Part shown: positions 7,985 to 16,593 of the stretch, one piece after another | How the letters are laid out: each line of letters opens with the position of its first letter | How positions within the stretch are numbered: the stretch's first letter is position 1 | Translations under genes and position numbers: made by a program | Notes under the pieces: model-generated | The model's database searches: none | Seen by the model: the letters and a program-made list of their open reading frames with translations, nothing else | What the model was told of the DNA's origin: nothing | DNA from: CAYZWU01 sp964482235 | GTDB taxonomy: Bacteria > Planctomycetota > B15-G4 > CAYZWU01 | DNA length: 64,000 nt | Assembly (NCBI GenBank): GCA_964482235.1 | Contig: CAYZWU010000011.1 | Location: forward strand, 1-64,000 | Reading direction: 5' to 3'

Positions 7985-9011
7985 GGCGTTCTACCCTTTT
8001 CGACAGTATTTTGACGGTTTCCAGAAGGGCGGGCAACCTGCGCAGGCTGACCTCTTCGCGCTGCTTCTCCATCCTGTTGCCGGCAGGATTGCCGTAGACG
8101 ACGCGGTTGGCCGGGGTGTCCTTGGTGACACCTGCCCTGGCTGCGACCACTACGTTGTCGCCAACGGTGACATGGCCGTTCACGCCGGCCTGGCCGCCGA
8201 TTCGAATCCCCCTGCCCAGATGGGCACTGCCGGCAACGCCCACCTGGCTGACGAGGATCGAGTCCCGCCCCAGCACCACATTGTGCGCAATCTGGACCAG
8301 GTTGTCGATCTTGGACCCGCTGCCGATCCTCGTCTCGGAAAAGCGCGCGCGGTCGATGGTCACGTTGGCCCCGATCTCCACGTCGTCCTCGATCACAACG
8401 GTGCCGGACTGCTCCTGCTTGATCAGCTTTCCATTCTTTTCATGATAGCCGAAGCCGTCCGAGCCGATCACCGCGCCGGGCTGGATGATCACGCGATCGC
8501 CGATGACCACCCGCTCCCTGATCACCGCGCCGGGGTAGATCAGGCAGTCCTTTCCCAGCCGGGCTCCGTGCCCCACGTAGGCGAAGGGATAGACGGTAGT
8601 CCCGTCACCCAGGCTGGCTCCGTCCATGACGGCGGCGAAGGCCATCACGGCCGCGTTCTCCCCGATGCTCACGTTCTCACCGATCTTCGCCAATCCGTCG
8701 ACAACGCGCTCGATCGCGACGGGCTCGGGTTTGACCCGGTCGATCAGGATCTCCCAGGCGCGCGCCACGTCGTCGACCTTCACCAGCGTCGGCATGCCGG
8801 ACGCCCTCTCGGCCCCTCGCTGCACCAGGACGGCAGACGCTCCGGTCCGATCGATCTCCAGCATGTACTTCTCGTCGATGGCGAACGTCAGATCGCCCGG
8901 ACCGGCCTCGCGTATTCCGGCGAGACCGGTGATCATCACGCCGCCGTCTCCCTCGACGACGCCGTCAACGACCGCGGCAATTTCGGTGACTGTCTTATCC
9001 AATCGAAGCAT
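7959..9011 (-). CDS. lpxD: UDP-3-O-(3-hydroxyacyl)glucosamine N-acyltransferase
   Basis: LpxD adds the second hydroxyacyl chain in lipid A synthesis. The 350-residue protein has the N-terminal uridine-binding domain (residues about 1-100), then a long left-handed beta-helix of hexapeptide repeats. The catalytic block QIAHNVVLG carries His243. The C-terminal helix includes the expected Ala-x-Gly-rich end and a basic coiled stretch. I choose the ATG at 9011, with AGGA 6 nt upstream. A TTG at 9029 would overlap the ompH stop. The 3' end runs 26 nt into lpxC-fabZ, so the two are co-transcribed. Confidence 0.96.
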   Translation of the reverse strand: MLRLDKTVTEIAAVVDGVVEGDGGVMITGLAGIREAGPGDLTFAIDEKYMLEIDRTGASAVLVQRGAERASGMPTLVKVDDVARAWEILIDRVKPEPVAIERVVDGLAKIGENVSIGENAAVMAFAAVMDGASLGDGTTVYPFAYVGHGARLGKDCLIYPGAVIRERVVIGDRVIIQPGAVIGSDGFGYHEKNGKLIKQEQSGTVVIEDDVEIGANVTIDRARFSETRIGSGSKIDNLVQIAHNVVLGRDSILVSQVGVAGSAHLGRGIRIGGQAGVNGHVTVGDNVVVAARAGVTKDTPANRVVYGNPAGNRMEKQREEVSLRRLPALLETVKILSKRVERLEAQSEND

Positions 9012-9025
9012 CTCCGATCCTGGAA

Positions 9026-9625
9026 TCAAGAACCGTTCACGATGGTAATGACGGCATCCGATATGTCAAGCGAGTCGTGGCACCAGAGCACGTGCACCGT
9101 GTCGAGCCACTTGACGATCTGGCCGGGATCGCTCTTCTTCAGATCCTCGACGGAGTAGGGAGTGGTGATAACGACATCGATGCCGTTCGCTCTGGAGTAG
9201 GCGTCGATCGCCTTCTCCACGTCGAGGATCGCCGCCTTGACGGCATCGTCCCGTGTCGAGCTCAGCTGGCGCTGCATCAGCTTCATCTGCTGCTCCAGGT
9301 GCAGCTTCTTGCGCTCCACCTCGTATTCCCTGGCAGTGTATTCCACCGAGCCGCGGGCGTACATCGACATCTCGTCGAGAATCTTGTCGATCTCCGCCTT
9401 CATAACGTCAAGGTCTCCCTGCTTGTCCAGGGCGAGCTGCTTGAGCTTGTCGTTCTCTTCCTTCAGGCCGTTGTGCTCGTTCAGAACCTTCATGATGTCG
9501 AGGCAGGCGATCTTGGCGGTCGAGGGCGGTTCGGGAGCCTGGCCGCTGAAGAAGAGCCCCGCTGCGCCGGCGGAAGCCACTGCGATGCTGACTAGAACAG
9601 TGCTCATTAGCTTCGAAACGAACAT
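9026..9625 (-). CDS. skp: OmpH/Skp-family periplasmic chaperone
   Basis: A 199-residue exported protein with an N-terminal signal sequence (hydrophobic residues about 7-27) and a long charged helical segment (about 45-140). This fits the tentacle-like coiled coils of Skp, which holds unfolded outer-membrane proteins on their way to BamA. A conserved beta-strand segment begins IACLDIMKVLNE. The C-terminal 60 residues hold the body-domain strand GIDVVITTP. Its position directly downstream of bamA and upstream of lpxD is the classic arrangement and supports the call more than sequence identity does. Confidence 0.88.
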   Translation of the reverse strand: MFVSKLMSTVLVSIAVASAGAAGLFFSGQAPEPPSTAKIACLDIMKVLNEHNGLKEENDKLKQLALDKQGDLDVMKAEIDKILDEMSMYARGSVEYTAREYEVERKKLHLEQQMKLMQRQLSSTRDDAVKAAILDVEKAIDAYSRANGIDVVITTPYSVEDLKKSDPGQIVKWLDTVHVLWCHDSLDISDAVITIVNGS

Positions 9626-9644
9626 TCTATTTCTCCAATCGTGG

Positions 9645-12089
9645 TCAGAACCTTGTCATGATACTGAAGCTGAACGAACGCCTGTCATCCTGCCCGTACT
9701 TCTGTATCGGGATGCCGTAGTCGAGGGCGATGGGAAGCCCCTGGAATACGGGGAGGGTGATCCTGAGCCCCACACCGGTTCCGATGCGCAGGCGGCGAAG
9801 ATTCTTCGTGTCGCGGATGTCGTCGCCCAGGCTTCCCGCATCGACGAAGACCACACCTCTGATGATGGGCGTCTCGGTATCGTAGTAGCGATCGTAGTAG
9901 GAGTAGAGGGGAATCATGTACTCGGCCGAGAAGGCGTAGGCGAACTCGCCGCCCAGCGATTCGCCGCTCACAAGGGGCCCCACGCCGCGCCAGTCGAATC
10001 CGCGCAGCCTGAAGGGCCCCGTGCTCCCACCCATGTGGAAACGCTCGAAGATCGGAATCCGGTTCAGATCCCAGAACTCCTTCTCCATGCCGGCCGCGCC
10101 CCTGAGGATCACCACGTGCGGCGGCCCCGACGACGGCTCGTAGACCGGGATGTAGGCTTTCGTGTCGACGATCGTCTTGTGCAGGTCGAGGTCGTTCCCC
10201 AGGTGTCCGCCGAAGTACTCGAAGCCGAGACGGGCCGTGAAACCCTTCGAGGGATTGAAGCTGTTGTCCAGGTTCTGATAGCTGATGGCCGTCTCGAGCG
10301 ATCGGCTTCCCGTGGTCCCCTGGAGCTCCTGTACCTCGAGCGGTGCGTCGTCGGCCAGGCTCCTCAGCTTGATCTGCTCGTTCCTGAAACCGAGACTGAC
10401 GCTCAGCTCGCGCGTGAGCCTCTTGCCGAAGATGGTGGAAAGCCCCGTTCGGCTCTCGTCGTAGTCGGACAGGGAAAGCAGGCTGCGGTACGCGGAGAGC
10501 CTGAAGCTGACGGGACTCGGCTGCGTGTCGAAGAGATAGGGCTCGAAGAACGTGAAGCTGTACTGCGACTGCACCGTGCCGGGAAAGGCGGAGATGCTGA
10601 AGGTCTGCCCCCCCCCGTAGAATGCGTCGCGCGAGAAAAACTCCAGAGGCGCACCGAGGGCCGAGGACGGCATGTCCGTGATGTCGAAGTTCTCCTTTGT
10701 CACCGAACCGCCGCCGAAGATGCCGCCGTCGGTGCTGACCCCCATCGTGAAGATGAACATCGACGTCTTGCCGGCGCCGTCCACCTTGACGTAGAGGTCC
10801 TCGTACTCCTCGTCGTCGGTCATCTGGTTCCGGACGAGGACGCGGGGCATGCCGCGCGAGTCGGTGAAGTACCGGAGCGCGTTGATGTCGCCCTTGCTTC
10901 GCAGCATCTCCTCGCGGCTGAAGATGTCGCCCGGGTAGAGAGAGATCTCCCTCCGGATCACCTTGTCCTTCGTGTGCGTGTTGCCGTCGATGACCACGTC
11001 CCGGACCCTCTTCCGGGTTCCCTCGTCGACCCGGAAGATCAGATCCACGACAGGATCGGTCTCGTGAGGGATCTCCACCGGCGGCGGCACGTCGGCACGG
11101 AGGTAGCCCTCGTTGCCGTAGAGCTGCACGATCCGGCGCATGGCCCGGTCGATGCGCGCCTGCTTGTAGGGATCTCCCTCCTTGATCTCCATCAGGTCGA
11201 AAAGGTCGTCCTTGGTGAAGGCCTCGCTCTTCCCGACGAACTCGATGGAGATCTTCCCCACCTCGTAGCGGCGGTACTCCTGGACGCGGATCACGATCTC
11301 GGCACCGTCCCGATCATCGTTGAAACGGATCTCTTCCAGGGCGATCCTGGCGTCGAGAAAACCCTCGCGACGGGCGAAGTCGTTCAGCTTGGCGATGTCG
11401 CGGCGCAGCACGCTCTCCTTGAGGTGGGTGGTGAAGATCCAGAGGGTCGGCTCGCTCAGATCCATGAACCCTGTCAGTTCGCCGCTGTCGAGCTCCCTGT
11501 TTCCGTTGAAGGTGATCGTCTCGACGGTTACCTTCTCGCCCTCGAAGATCTCGAAGACGACCCCCACACCGCCTTTCGTCGCCTCGGGCCTGTGCCTCAC
11601 CTCGGCGAAGTAGTAGCCCTTGCCGCGGTAATGCTCGGACAGCTTCTGTGCATAGGTCGTGAGCTCGTGGGGCGAGATGATCTTCCCTTCCTTCAAGCCC
11701 AGCAGTTCCCGGAGGTCCTCCTCGTCCTCTTCCACCACACCCAGGAAACGAACGGACCTGAGAATCTCCTGCTCGATCTTGAAGATGACCCGCACTCCGC
11801 CGGGAACCTCCTCCACCCACGGGACTGCCCAGATCCGGAACTTCTCGTTGTCGTAGAGACTCTTGATGTCCTCGGTGATCACCTCGCTCGAATAGACCCC
11901 GCCCTTCTTGGTCTTGAGGTTGTCCAGGATCCGCTCCACCGCAACGCGGGCCTTGCCCTCCACCACGACGTCCACGATGGTCTTCCCCTCGGCATCGAAC
12001 TCTCCCCCGACCTGAGCGGGGAGGGAGGGAAGAAGGGCGAGGAGGAACAGAATGGGAGCGATACGGGAAAGGCAGGAAGCACCCATCAT
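9645..12089 (-). CDS. bamA: Outer membrane protein assembly factor BamA
   Basis: An 814-residue Omp85-family protein. A signal peptide (residues about 1-25) is followed by about five POTRA domains (about 30-430) and a C-terminal 16-strand-type barrel (about 460-814). Visible hallmarks are the RGFDWRGVGP segment (the conserved RGF region of loop 6) and a final strand ending ...SIMTRF, with the C-terminal Phe expected of an outer-membrane barrel. It inserts barrel proteins into the outer membrane with the help of Skp, encoded next. Its ATG overlaps the dnaB stop by four bases (ATGA), so translation is coupled to that of a replication gene. Confidence 0.97.
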   Translation of the reverse strand: MMGASCLSRIAPILFLLALLPSLPAQVGGEFDAEGKTIVDVVVEGKARVAVERILDNLKTKKGGVYSSEVITEDIKSLYDNEKFRIWAVPWVEEVPGGVRVIFKIEQEILRSVRFLGVVEEDEEDLRELLGLKEGKIISPHELTTYAQKLSEHYRGKGYYFAEVRHRPEATKGGVGVVFEIFEGEKVTVETITFNGNRELDSGELTGFMDLSEPTLWIFTTHLKESVLRRDIAKLNDFARREGFLDARIALEEIRFNDDRDGAEIVIRVQEYRRYEVGKISIEFVGKSEAFTKDDLFDLMEIKEGDPYKQARIDRAMRRIVQLYGNEGYLRADVPPPVEIPHETDPVVDLIFRVDEGTRKRVRDVVIDGNTHTKDKVIRREISLYPGDIFSREEMLRSKGDINALRYFTDSRGMPRVLVRNQMTDDEEYEDLYVKVDGAGKTSMFIFTMGVSTDGGIFGGGSVTKENFDITDMPSSALGAPLEFFSRDAFYGGGQTFSISAFPGTVQSQYSFTFFEPYLFDTQPSPVSFRLSAYRSLLSLSDYDESRTGLSTIFGKRLTRELSVSLGFRNEQIKLRSLADDAPLEVQELQGTTGSRSLETAISYQNLDNSFNPSKGFTARLGFEYFGGHLGNDLDLHKTIVDTKAYIPVYEPSSGPPHVVILRGAAGMEKEFWDLNRIPIFERFHMGGSTGPFRLRGFDWRGVGPLVSGESLGGEFAYAFSAEYMIPLYSYYDRYYDTETPIIRGVVFVDAGSLGDDIRDTKNLRRLRIGTGVGLRITLPVFQGLPIALDYGIPIQKYGQDDRRSFSFSIMTRF

Positions 12090-13480
12090 AACATGCCGCC
12101 TTCCTCGGCAGGGGGAGGCGGATTCCCGGGCGACACGTAGAACTTCTGCTCGAACCGCATGAACTGCTCGAAGAACAGGAAATCGAGCTTTCCCGTGGGG
12201 CCGTTCCTCTGCTTGGCCACGATCAGCTCCGCCGTGTTCTTGTCCGCAGTCTCGGGATTGTACTTGTCATCGCGGTAGATGAAGCAGATCACGTCGGCAT
12301 CCTGCTCGATCGAGCCCGACTCGCGAAGATCCGCCATGATGGGACGCTTGTCGGCCCGCGTCTCGAGAGCGCGGTTCAGCTGGGAGAGGCAGACCACGGG
12401 GACCTTGAATTCGCGGGCGATCTGCTTGAGTCCCTGCGAGATGCGGGTGATCTCGATCTGCCTGTTCTCCTGCCTGCCATCGGCCGTCATGAGCTGCATG
12501 TAATCCACGATGATCAGCTTGATCTCTTCGTGGCGGGCCATCAGCCTGCGTGTCTTGGCCCGCAGTGCCGCCACGGAAAGAGCCGCCGTGTCGTCGATGA
12601 ATATGGGCGCCCGCGAGAGCCTGTCCGCGGCCAGGGGCAGCTCCTTCCAGTCGTCGTCCGAGAGCTGGCCGCGCCGCAGCTGATGACCGTCTATCCTGGC
12701 ATTGGCGCAGAGGATGCGCTGGGCCACCTCCTCGCGCGACATCTCGAGGGAGAAGACGATCACGCCGTTGTTCTCGTCGGCCCCCTTCACGCCGATGTTC
12801 TCCGCGATGTTCAGTGCCAGGCTCGACTTCCCCATGCCCGGACGGGCGGCCACGATGATCAGCTCGCCGGGATGGAAGCCGTCGAGGATCTCATCGATCG
12901 GCGGATATCCCGTCGAGAGCCCGGTGATCAGCCCCTCGCCCCTCATCTGCAGGTTGTCGATCCGCCGCAGGGCCGACTTGAGCAGATCGCGTATCGGCTC
13001 CGTCGTGGTCTCGCTGCCGATGTTGGAGATCTCGTAGATCCGCTGCTCCGCCTCGTCGAGGAGGGCGCCCACGTTCTCGGGGTTGGAGCGGGCTTCCTGG
13101 ATGATCCGCGTCGAGGCGATGATCAGGCGGCGCTGGATCGCCTTGTCGCGGATTATCACGGCGTAATGCTCGGCATTGGCAGACGTGGGAACCGTCTCGG
13201 CGAGCTGGATCACGAACTCCATCCCACCCACCCGTTCGAGGGCGCCGGACCGGGTGAGCTCGTCCTTGAGAATGACGAGATCCACGGGCGACCCCTTCTC
13301 GTAGAGAGAGAGGAGGCACTCGTAGACCATGCGATGGGCGTCGTAGTAGTAATCTTCGGACTTGATCAGCAGGGAGACCCCGCCGATGGCCTCCCTGTCC
13401 AGGATCATCGAACCGAGAACGCTGACTTCCGCGTCCCGGTCATTGGGCGGAACAGTCTCCTCCAACCTGGTATCAGGCAT
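12086..13480 (-). CDS. dnaB: Replicative DNA helicase
   Basis: The 464-residue product is the hexameric RecA-fold helicase of the replication fork. It has the N-terminal helical domain (PPNDRDAEVSVLGSMI, residues about 11-26), a linker, Walker A at residues about 211-219 (AARPGMGKS), Walker B in LIIVDYMQLM, and the SQLNRALETRADKRP sensor region. The end ...SPGNPPPPAEEGGML is lineage-specific. Position downstream of rpsF-rpsR-rplI is common in bacteria. The direct overlap with bamA downstream is not. Confidence 0.98.
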   Translation of the reverse strand: MPDTRLEETVPPNDRDAEVSVLGSMILDREAIGGVSLLIKSEDYYYDAHRMVYECLLSLYEKGSPVDLVILKDELTRSGALERVGGMEFVIQLAETVPTSANAEHYAVIIRDKAIQRRLIIASTRIIQEARSNPENVGALLDEAEQRIYEISNIGSETTTEPIRDLLKSALRRIDNLQMRGEGLITGLSTGYPPIDEILDGFHPGELIIVAARPGMGKSSLALNIAENIGVKGADENNGVIVFSLEMSREEVAQRILCANARIDGHQLRRGQLSDDDWKELPLAADRLSRAPIFIDDTAALSVAALRAKTRRLMARHEEIKLIIVDYMQLMTADGRQENRQIEITRISQGLKQIAREFKVPVVCLSQLNRALETRADKRPIMADLRESGSIEQDADVICFIYRDDKYNPETADKNTAELIVAKQRNGPTGKLDFLFFEQFMRFEQKFYVSPGNPPPPAEEGGML

Positions 13481-13510
13481 TCTCTTCCTTCAGCCGTAAA
13501 GAGCCGATGA

Positions 13511-13975
13511 TCACGACTCGGAATCTGGCATCTTCTCCTCGACGACCCAGAGCTTGATCTCGGTCTGGATCTCGGGATGAAGCTGTACGGGAACCTGGTA
13601 CACACCAACCTTCTTGATGTTCTCTTCGAGCTTGATCGACTTCAGTTCCAGTTCGTATCCCTCGCCCTGAAGAGCTTCCAGGATCTGAGTGGGACCGACT
13701 GAGCCGAACAGGTTTCCCTCTTCCGAAGCCTTGGCCTCGATGGTGATTGAGGCCACACCCAGCTGGGCTGCCTTTTCCCTGAGAACCTCGAGCTCCTCCA
13801 GCTCCTGCTGGATGTAATGCTTCCTGAGGATCTCGGCCTGCCTGATGCTGTCCGCCGTCACATGGGTGGCCTTGGCATTGGGAATCAGGAAATTGCGGGC
13901 ATACCCCGGCTTGACAGTGACGATGTCTCCCCGCCGCCCTACGTCTTTGATATCTTCGAGCAGAATGACTTCCAT
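13511..13975 (-). CDS. rplI: 50S ribosomal protein L9
   Basis: A 154-residue L9. The N-terminal RNA-binding domain has the family signature GYARNFLIPNAKA (residues about 24-36). A long connecting helix and a C-terminal domain follow. It lies in the order rpsF-rpsR-rplI-dnaB. A 93-nt spacer with strong stem-loops separates it from rpsR, and 30 nt separate it from dnaB. Confidence 0.98.
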   Translation of the reverse strand: MEVILLEDIKDVGRRGDIVTVKPGYARNFLIPNAKATHVTADSIRQAEILRKHYIQQELEELEVLREKAAQLGVASITIEAKASEEGNLFGSVGPTQILEALQGEGYELELKSIKLEENIKKVGVYQVPVQLHPEIQTEIKLWVVEEKMPDSES

Positions 13976-13996
13976 TGTTTCTTTCCTTTTCGAACA

Positions 13997-14065
13997 GGAC
14001 GCGCTTCAGCGTCCCTCGCCGGCAGCCTTCCGCCTGGCCGTCGAACGGCCGGGCGGACGCCGGCG
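13997..14065 (-). promoter_or_regulatory. Two stem-loops in the rpsR-rplI spacer
   Basis: A short hairpin (13997-14014: GGACGC/GCGTCC, 6-nt loop) lies beside a compound hairpin (14017-14065). The compound hairpin has an outer 7-bp stem CGCCGGC/GCCGGCG, a 5-bp stem and an inner 6-bp stem GGCCGT/ACGGCC closing a 3-nt loop. Neither is followed by a T run on either strand, so intrinsic termination is unlikely. They could protect the rpsR 3' end, be processed, or tune rplI translation. The role is unknown. Confidence 0.4.
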
Positions 14066-14068
14066 TTC

Positions 14069-14302
14069 CTAACCGATATAGGGCATGAGGGCCAGAAAAC
14101 GGGCCCGCTTGACCGCTGTCTTCAACTTCCGCTGGTGCTTGGCGCAGTTGCCCGATCTCTTGCGGGAGAAAAGCTTGCCCTGGTTCGTGCAGAGCTTCTG
14201 CAGCGTGGCAACATCCTTGTAATCGATCTTCTCCACTCCGGCCCTGCAGAACCGGCAACGGCCCCTTTCGCTGAACTTCTTGTATCGCTTCTTGGAATTC
14301 AT
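14069..14302 (-). CDS. rpsR: 30S ribosomal protein S18
   Basis: A 77-residue S18 with the conserved core VATLQKLCTNQGKLFSRKRS and the basic C-terminal helix. It carries the zinc-type (C+) cysteine set: CRFC near residue 16, then the Cys residues at LCTNQ and NCAKH. Forms lacking these cysteines usually signal a zinc-independent paralogue, so this is probably the standard copy. It sits between rpsF and rplI on the minus strand. Confidence 0.97.
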   Translation of the reverse strand: MNSKKRYKKFSERGRCRFCRAGVEKIDYKDVATLQKLCTNQGKLFSRKRSGNCAKHQRKLKTAVKRARFLALMPYIG

Positions 14303-14397
14303 ATCTATCCTCGCGTGTGCACGATTATTCGCTGGTTATCTGAACAGCCCGGATCCGGAGCCTCGCGAAATCGGGGTCCCGGACGAACCTCAGCCTG

Positions 14398-15155
14398 TCA
14401 GTTCCCCTCCGGTTTCTCGGTCTCGTCCCCGGCAGGAGCGTCCGCCGCTTCCTCGGCAGGTGCGCTCTCGCCGGCAGCCGCTTCCTCGGCAGGTGCGCTC
14501 TCGCCGGCAGCCGCTTCCTCGGCAGGTGCGCNNNNNNNNNNNNNNNNNNNNNNNNNNNNNNNNNNNNNNNNNNNNNNNNNNNNNNNNNNNNNNNNNNNNN
14601 NNNNNNNNNNNNNNNNNNNNNNNNNNNNNNNGCCGCTTCCTCGGCAGGTGCGCTCTCGCCGGCAGCCGCTTCCTCGGCAGGTGCGCTTTCGCCGGCAGCC
14701 GCTTCCTCGGCAGGTGCGCTTTCGCCGGCAGCCGCAGCGGCAGGAGCTTCGGCCTCTGCTTTCCCTGCCCCTGACCCGGCGTCCGCCGGAGCGCCCGAAG
14801 GGGAACGATCTCCCGCCTCGCGGCTGGCTTCATCCAGGGCGATGTCGGAAGGCGTCTTGACCGAATCGAGATCCGGCACTTCCTTCACCCGTAGGAACAT
14901 GGCTCTCAGAACCGATGTGGATAGACGGCACTCGTGGTTGAGCCGCTTGACGAGATCCGAATCACCCTGGAAATAGGTGAGAAAGTAGGATCCCGAGTTC
15001 TTCCCCTGGATATCGTACGCCAGCTTGCGCTCGTCCCAGAGCTTCATCCCGGCCAGTTCCCCACCGGTCTTGGCAACGAGGGAGCGAACGGTCTCTTCGC
15101 CGTCATCATTGCCGCCTCGGGTATCTATAACGAACATTCCTTCATAGACGTTCAA
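14398..15155 (-). CDS. rpsF: 30S ribosomal protein S6 with repetitive Glu/Ala/Pro tail, broken by an assembly gap
   Basis: Residues 1-100 or so are canonical S6: the MNVYEGMFVIDTR start, the WDERKLAYDIQGK block and the VLRAMFLRV strand. After residue about 115 the protein extends into an acidic tail built from an 11-residue repeat, GESAPAEEAAA. A 100-N gap (14532-14631) falls within this repeat. Frames read straight across the N run give nonsense. The correct frame after the gap resumes the repeat and ends ...ETEKPEGN at a TGA (14398-14400), so the gene is intact apart from unknown repeat number. S6 of many bacteria ends in an acidic, modifiable tail; a tandem-repeat tail of this size is unusual. 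Confidence 0.93.
14446..14733 (-). repeat. 33-bp tandem repeat encoding the S6 tail
   Basis: The unit is 33 bp and encodes GESAPAEEAAA. About 2.5 copies lie on the low-coordinate side of the N gap and 3 on the high side. The copies differ by a single visible C/T change. Near-identity implies recent expansion or homogenisation and explains the assembly break. The total copy number is unknown. Confidence 0.9.
14532..14631. other. Assembly gap of 100 N inside the rpsF repeat
   Basis: Exactly 100 N, flanked on both sides by the same 33-bp repeat. It is a placeholder of unknown true length. Confidence 0.97.
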
Positions 15156-15215
15156 TTCTTGTTTCCTTTCGTGAAGACTTGTTTCTTCGATTCGAGTTTT
15201 CCTACCTATCAGTAA

Positions 15216-15920
15216 TCAGTCTCGGGGAGCAGCCGGATCGCTCCCGTCGCTCTGTTGTTTTTTTTCGGCCGAGCTCTGGTTGTAGCGGTTCATGCAGAGC
15301 TCCAGGTCGCCTTTCTCGAGCCAGAGGCGCACTCCCTCTGCCGCACGATCGATCATCTCCTCCACCGCGCCGGCCTCGTCCGGATGGAAGGAGGCAAGGA
15401 CGAAGTCCGCTGCATCGCCTTCCTCCTTGTCCGTTCCGATGCCGCAGCGCAGCCGCGGTATGTCGCCCGTTCCCAGGGTCCGGATCACCGAGGCCAGGCC
15501 GTTGTGCCCACCATCGGAGCCGCGGGCCCGAAAACGCAGCTTGCCCACCGGAAGATAGAAGTCGTCCAGCACTACGAGAATGTTCTCCACATCCACGTCG
15601 AGACGCTCCGCCAGCTGTCCGACGGCATGGCCGCTGCGGTTCATGAAGGTCCGCGGCTTCACTAGAAAAGTGCGGACACCGGAAAGATCCGCCTCCGCGA
15701 TGCGGGCTATCTTCCCGTGACGCACGAAAGAGGCCCCCAGCATGCGGGCGACCCTGTTGATGATCATGAAGCCGATATTGTGCCGCGTGCCGGCGTACTC
15801 CTCTCCAGGGTTGCCGAGACCGGCCACGATGCGGCGGCTTGGCGAGTCCGGCAGGGACCCGCTCTTCGCACTCTCCGAATCCGCATCGGCCTCGCACCGT
15901 TCGTGCCTTCGAAAGGGCAT
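15216..15920 (-). CDS. pth: Peptidyl-tRNA hydrolase
   Basis: Pth frees tRNA from peptidyl-tRNA dropped by ribosomes. The 234-residue product has the family core from residue 30: VAGLGNPGEEYAGTRHNIGF with catalytic His47, KPRTFMNRSG, the LVVLDDFYLP segment carrying the active-site Asp, and GGHNGLASVI. About 28 residues precede the core and about 30 charged residues follow it, both longer than in E. coli. The true start may be internal, but no later ATG fits. It lies 5 nt downstream of rplY, a common pairing together with prs. Confidence 0.95.
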   Translation of the reverse strand: MPFRRHERCEADADSESAKSGSLPDSPSRRIVAGLGNPGEEYAGTRHNIGFMIINRVARMLGASFVRHGKIARIAEADLSGVRTFLVKPRTFMNRSGHAVGQLAERLDVDVENILVVLDDFYLPVGKLRFRARGSDGGHNGLASVIRTLGTGDIPRLRCGIGTDKEEGDAADFVLASFHPDEAGAVEEMIDRAAEGVRLWLEKGDLELCMNRYNQSSAEKKQQSDGSDPAAPRD

Positions 15921-15925
15921 CCTTC

Positions 15926-16573
15926 CTACTCTTCGGGCTTCTCTTCATCTTGAGCCGACGCTTCCTCGCCTTCAGCCTCACCTTCCTCGGCGCCTTCCTC
16001 ACCCTCCGCGGGCTCAGGCTCGGCGACCTCGATCTTGGAGACCACGGCCACCACGGTGAGCTCGAGATTGTCCTCGAGAGCCACCCCTTCCGGGAGCGTC
16101 AGATCCTTGAGGTGAAGCGCCTCGTCGATCCCCAGATCGGTGATATCCACCGGGATCGTTTCGGGGATGTTCGTGGGAAGGCAGCGGACCTGCAATTCCG
16201 CCCTGAGCGTCTCGACGATTCCGCCGTCGGCCACGCCCTTGGCGATTCCCTTGATCTCGATGGGAACGAGCATGGTGATCTCCTCATCCATGCTGATCCT
16301 CAGGAAATCGAGGTGGATGATCGTGTCGCCCATCGGGTCGTACTGGATTTCCTTCACGATGGTCTGCTCGCACTTCTTGTCGACCTCGATCTCCACGACC
16401 TTGGCAGACTGGCGAATATACTTCACAATCTCGGCCTGTGCCACGGACACGGGAATATTGTCCTTGCCCCGGCCATAGATCACGCAGGGGAGATAGCCTT
16501 CGTCGCGCAGCCGGCGATTGAACGCCAAACCGGTTCCGCTGCGTTTCTTTGCCTCTATCTTGAGCACTTCCAT
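15926..16573 (-). CDS. rplY: 50S ribosomal protein L25, long CTC/TL5 form
   Basis: A 215-residue protein of the general stress protein CTC type that binds 5S rRNA. The N-terminal L25 domain (residues 1-95) includes RRLRDEGYLPCVIYG. The C-terminal TL5 domain (about 100-190) includes the IPETIPVDIT and LHLKDLTLPEGV strands. It ends in an acidic tail rich in Glu and Ala. The order prs-rplY-pth is a conserved bacterial gene string. Confidence 0.96.
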   Translation of the reverse strand: MEVLKIEAKKRSGTGLAFNRRLRDEGYLPCVIYGRGKDNIPVSVAQAEIVKYIRQSAKVVEIEVDKKCEQTIVKEIQYDPMGDTIIHLDFLRISMDEEITMLVPIEIKGIAKGVADGGIVETLRAELQVRCLPTNIPETIPVDITDLGIDEALHLKDLTLPEGVALEDNLELTVVAVVSKIEVAEPEPAEGEEGAEEGEAEGEEASAQDEEKPEE

Positions 16574-16593
16574 GGTGAATCAATCCTCCTCGA

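Noticed and set aside
9237..12140. 967-residue open frame on the plus strand opposite bamA
   Set aside because: It is the shadow of a GC-rich gene on the other strand. Its residue pattern is Arg/Glu/Asp/Val rich and has no domain, while bamA on the minus strand has all family features.
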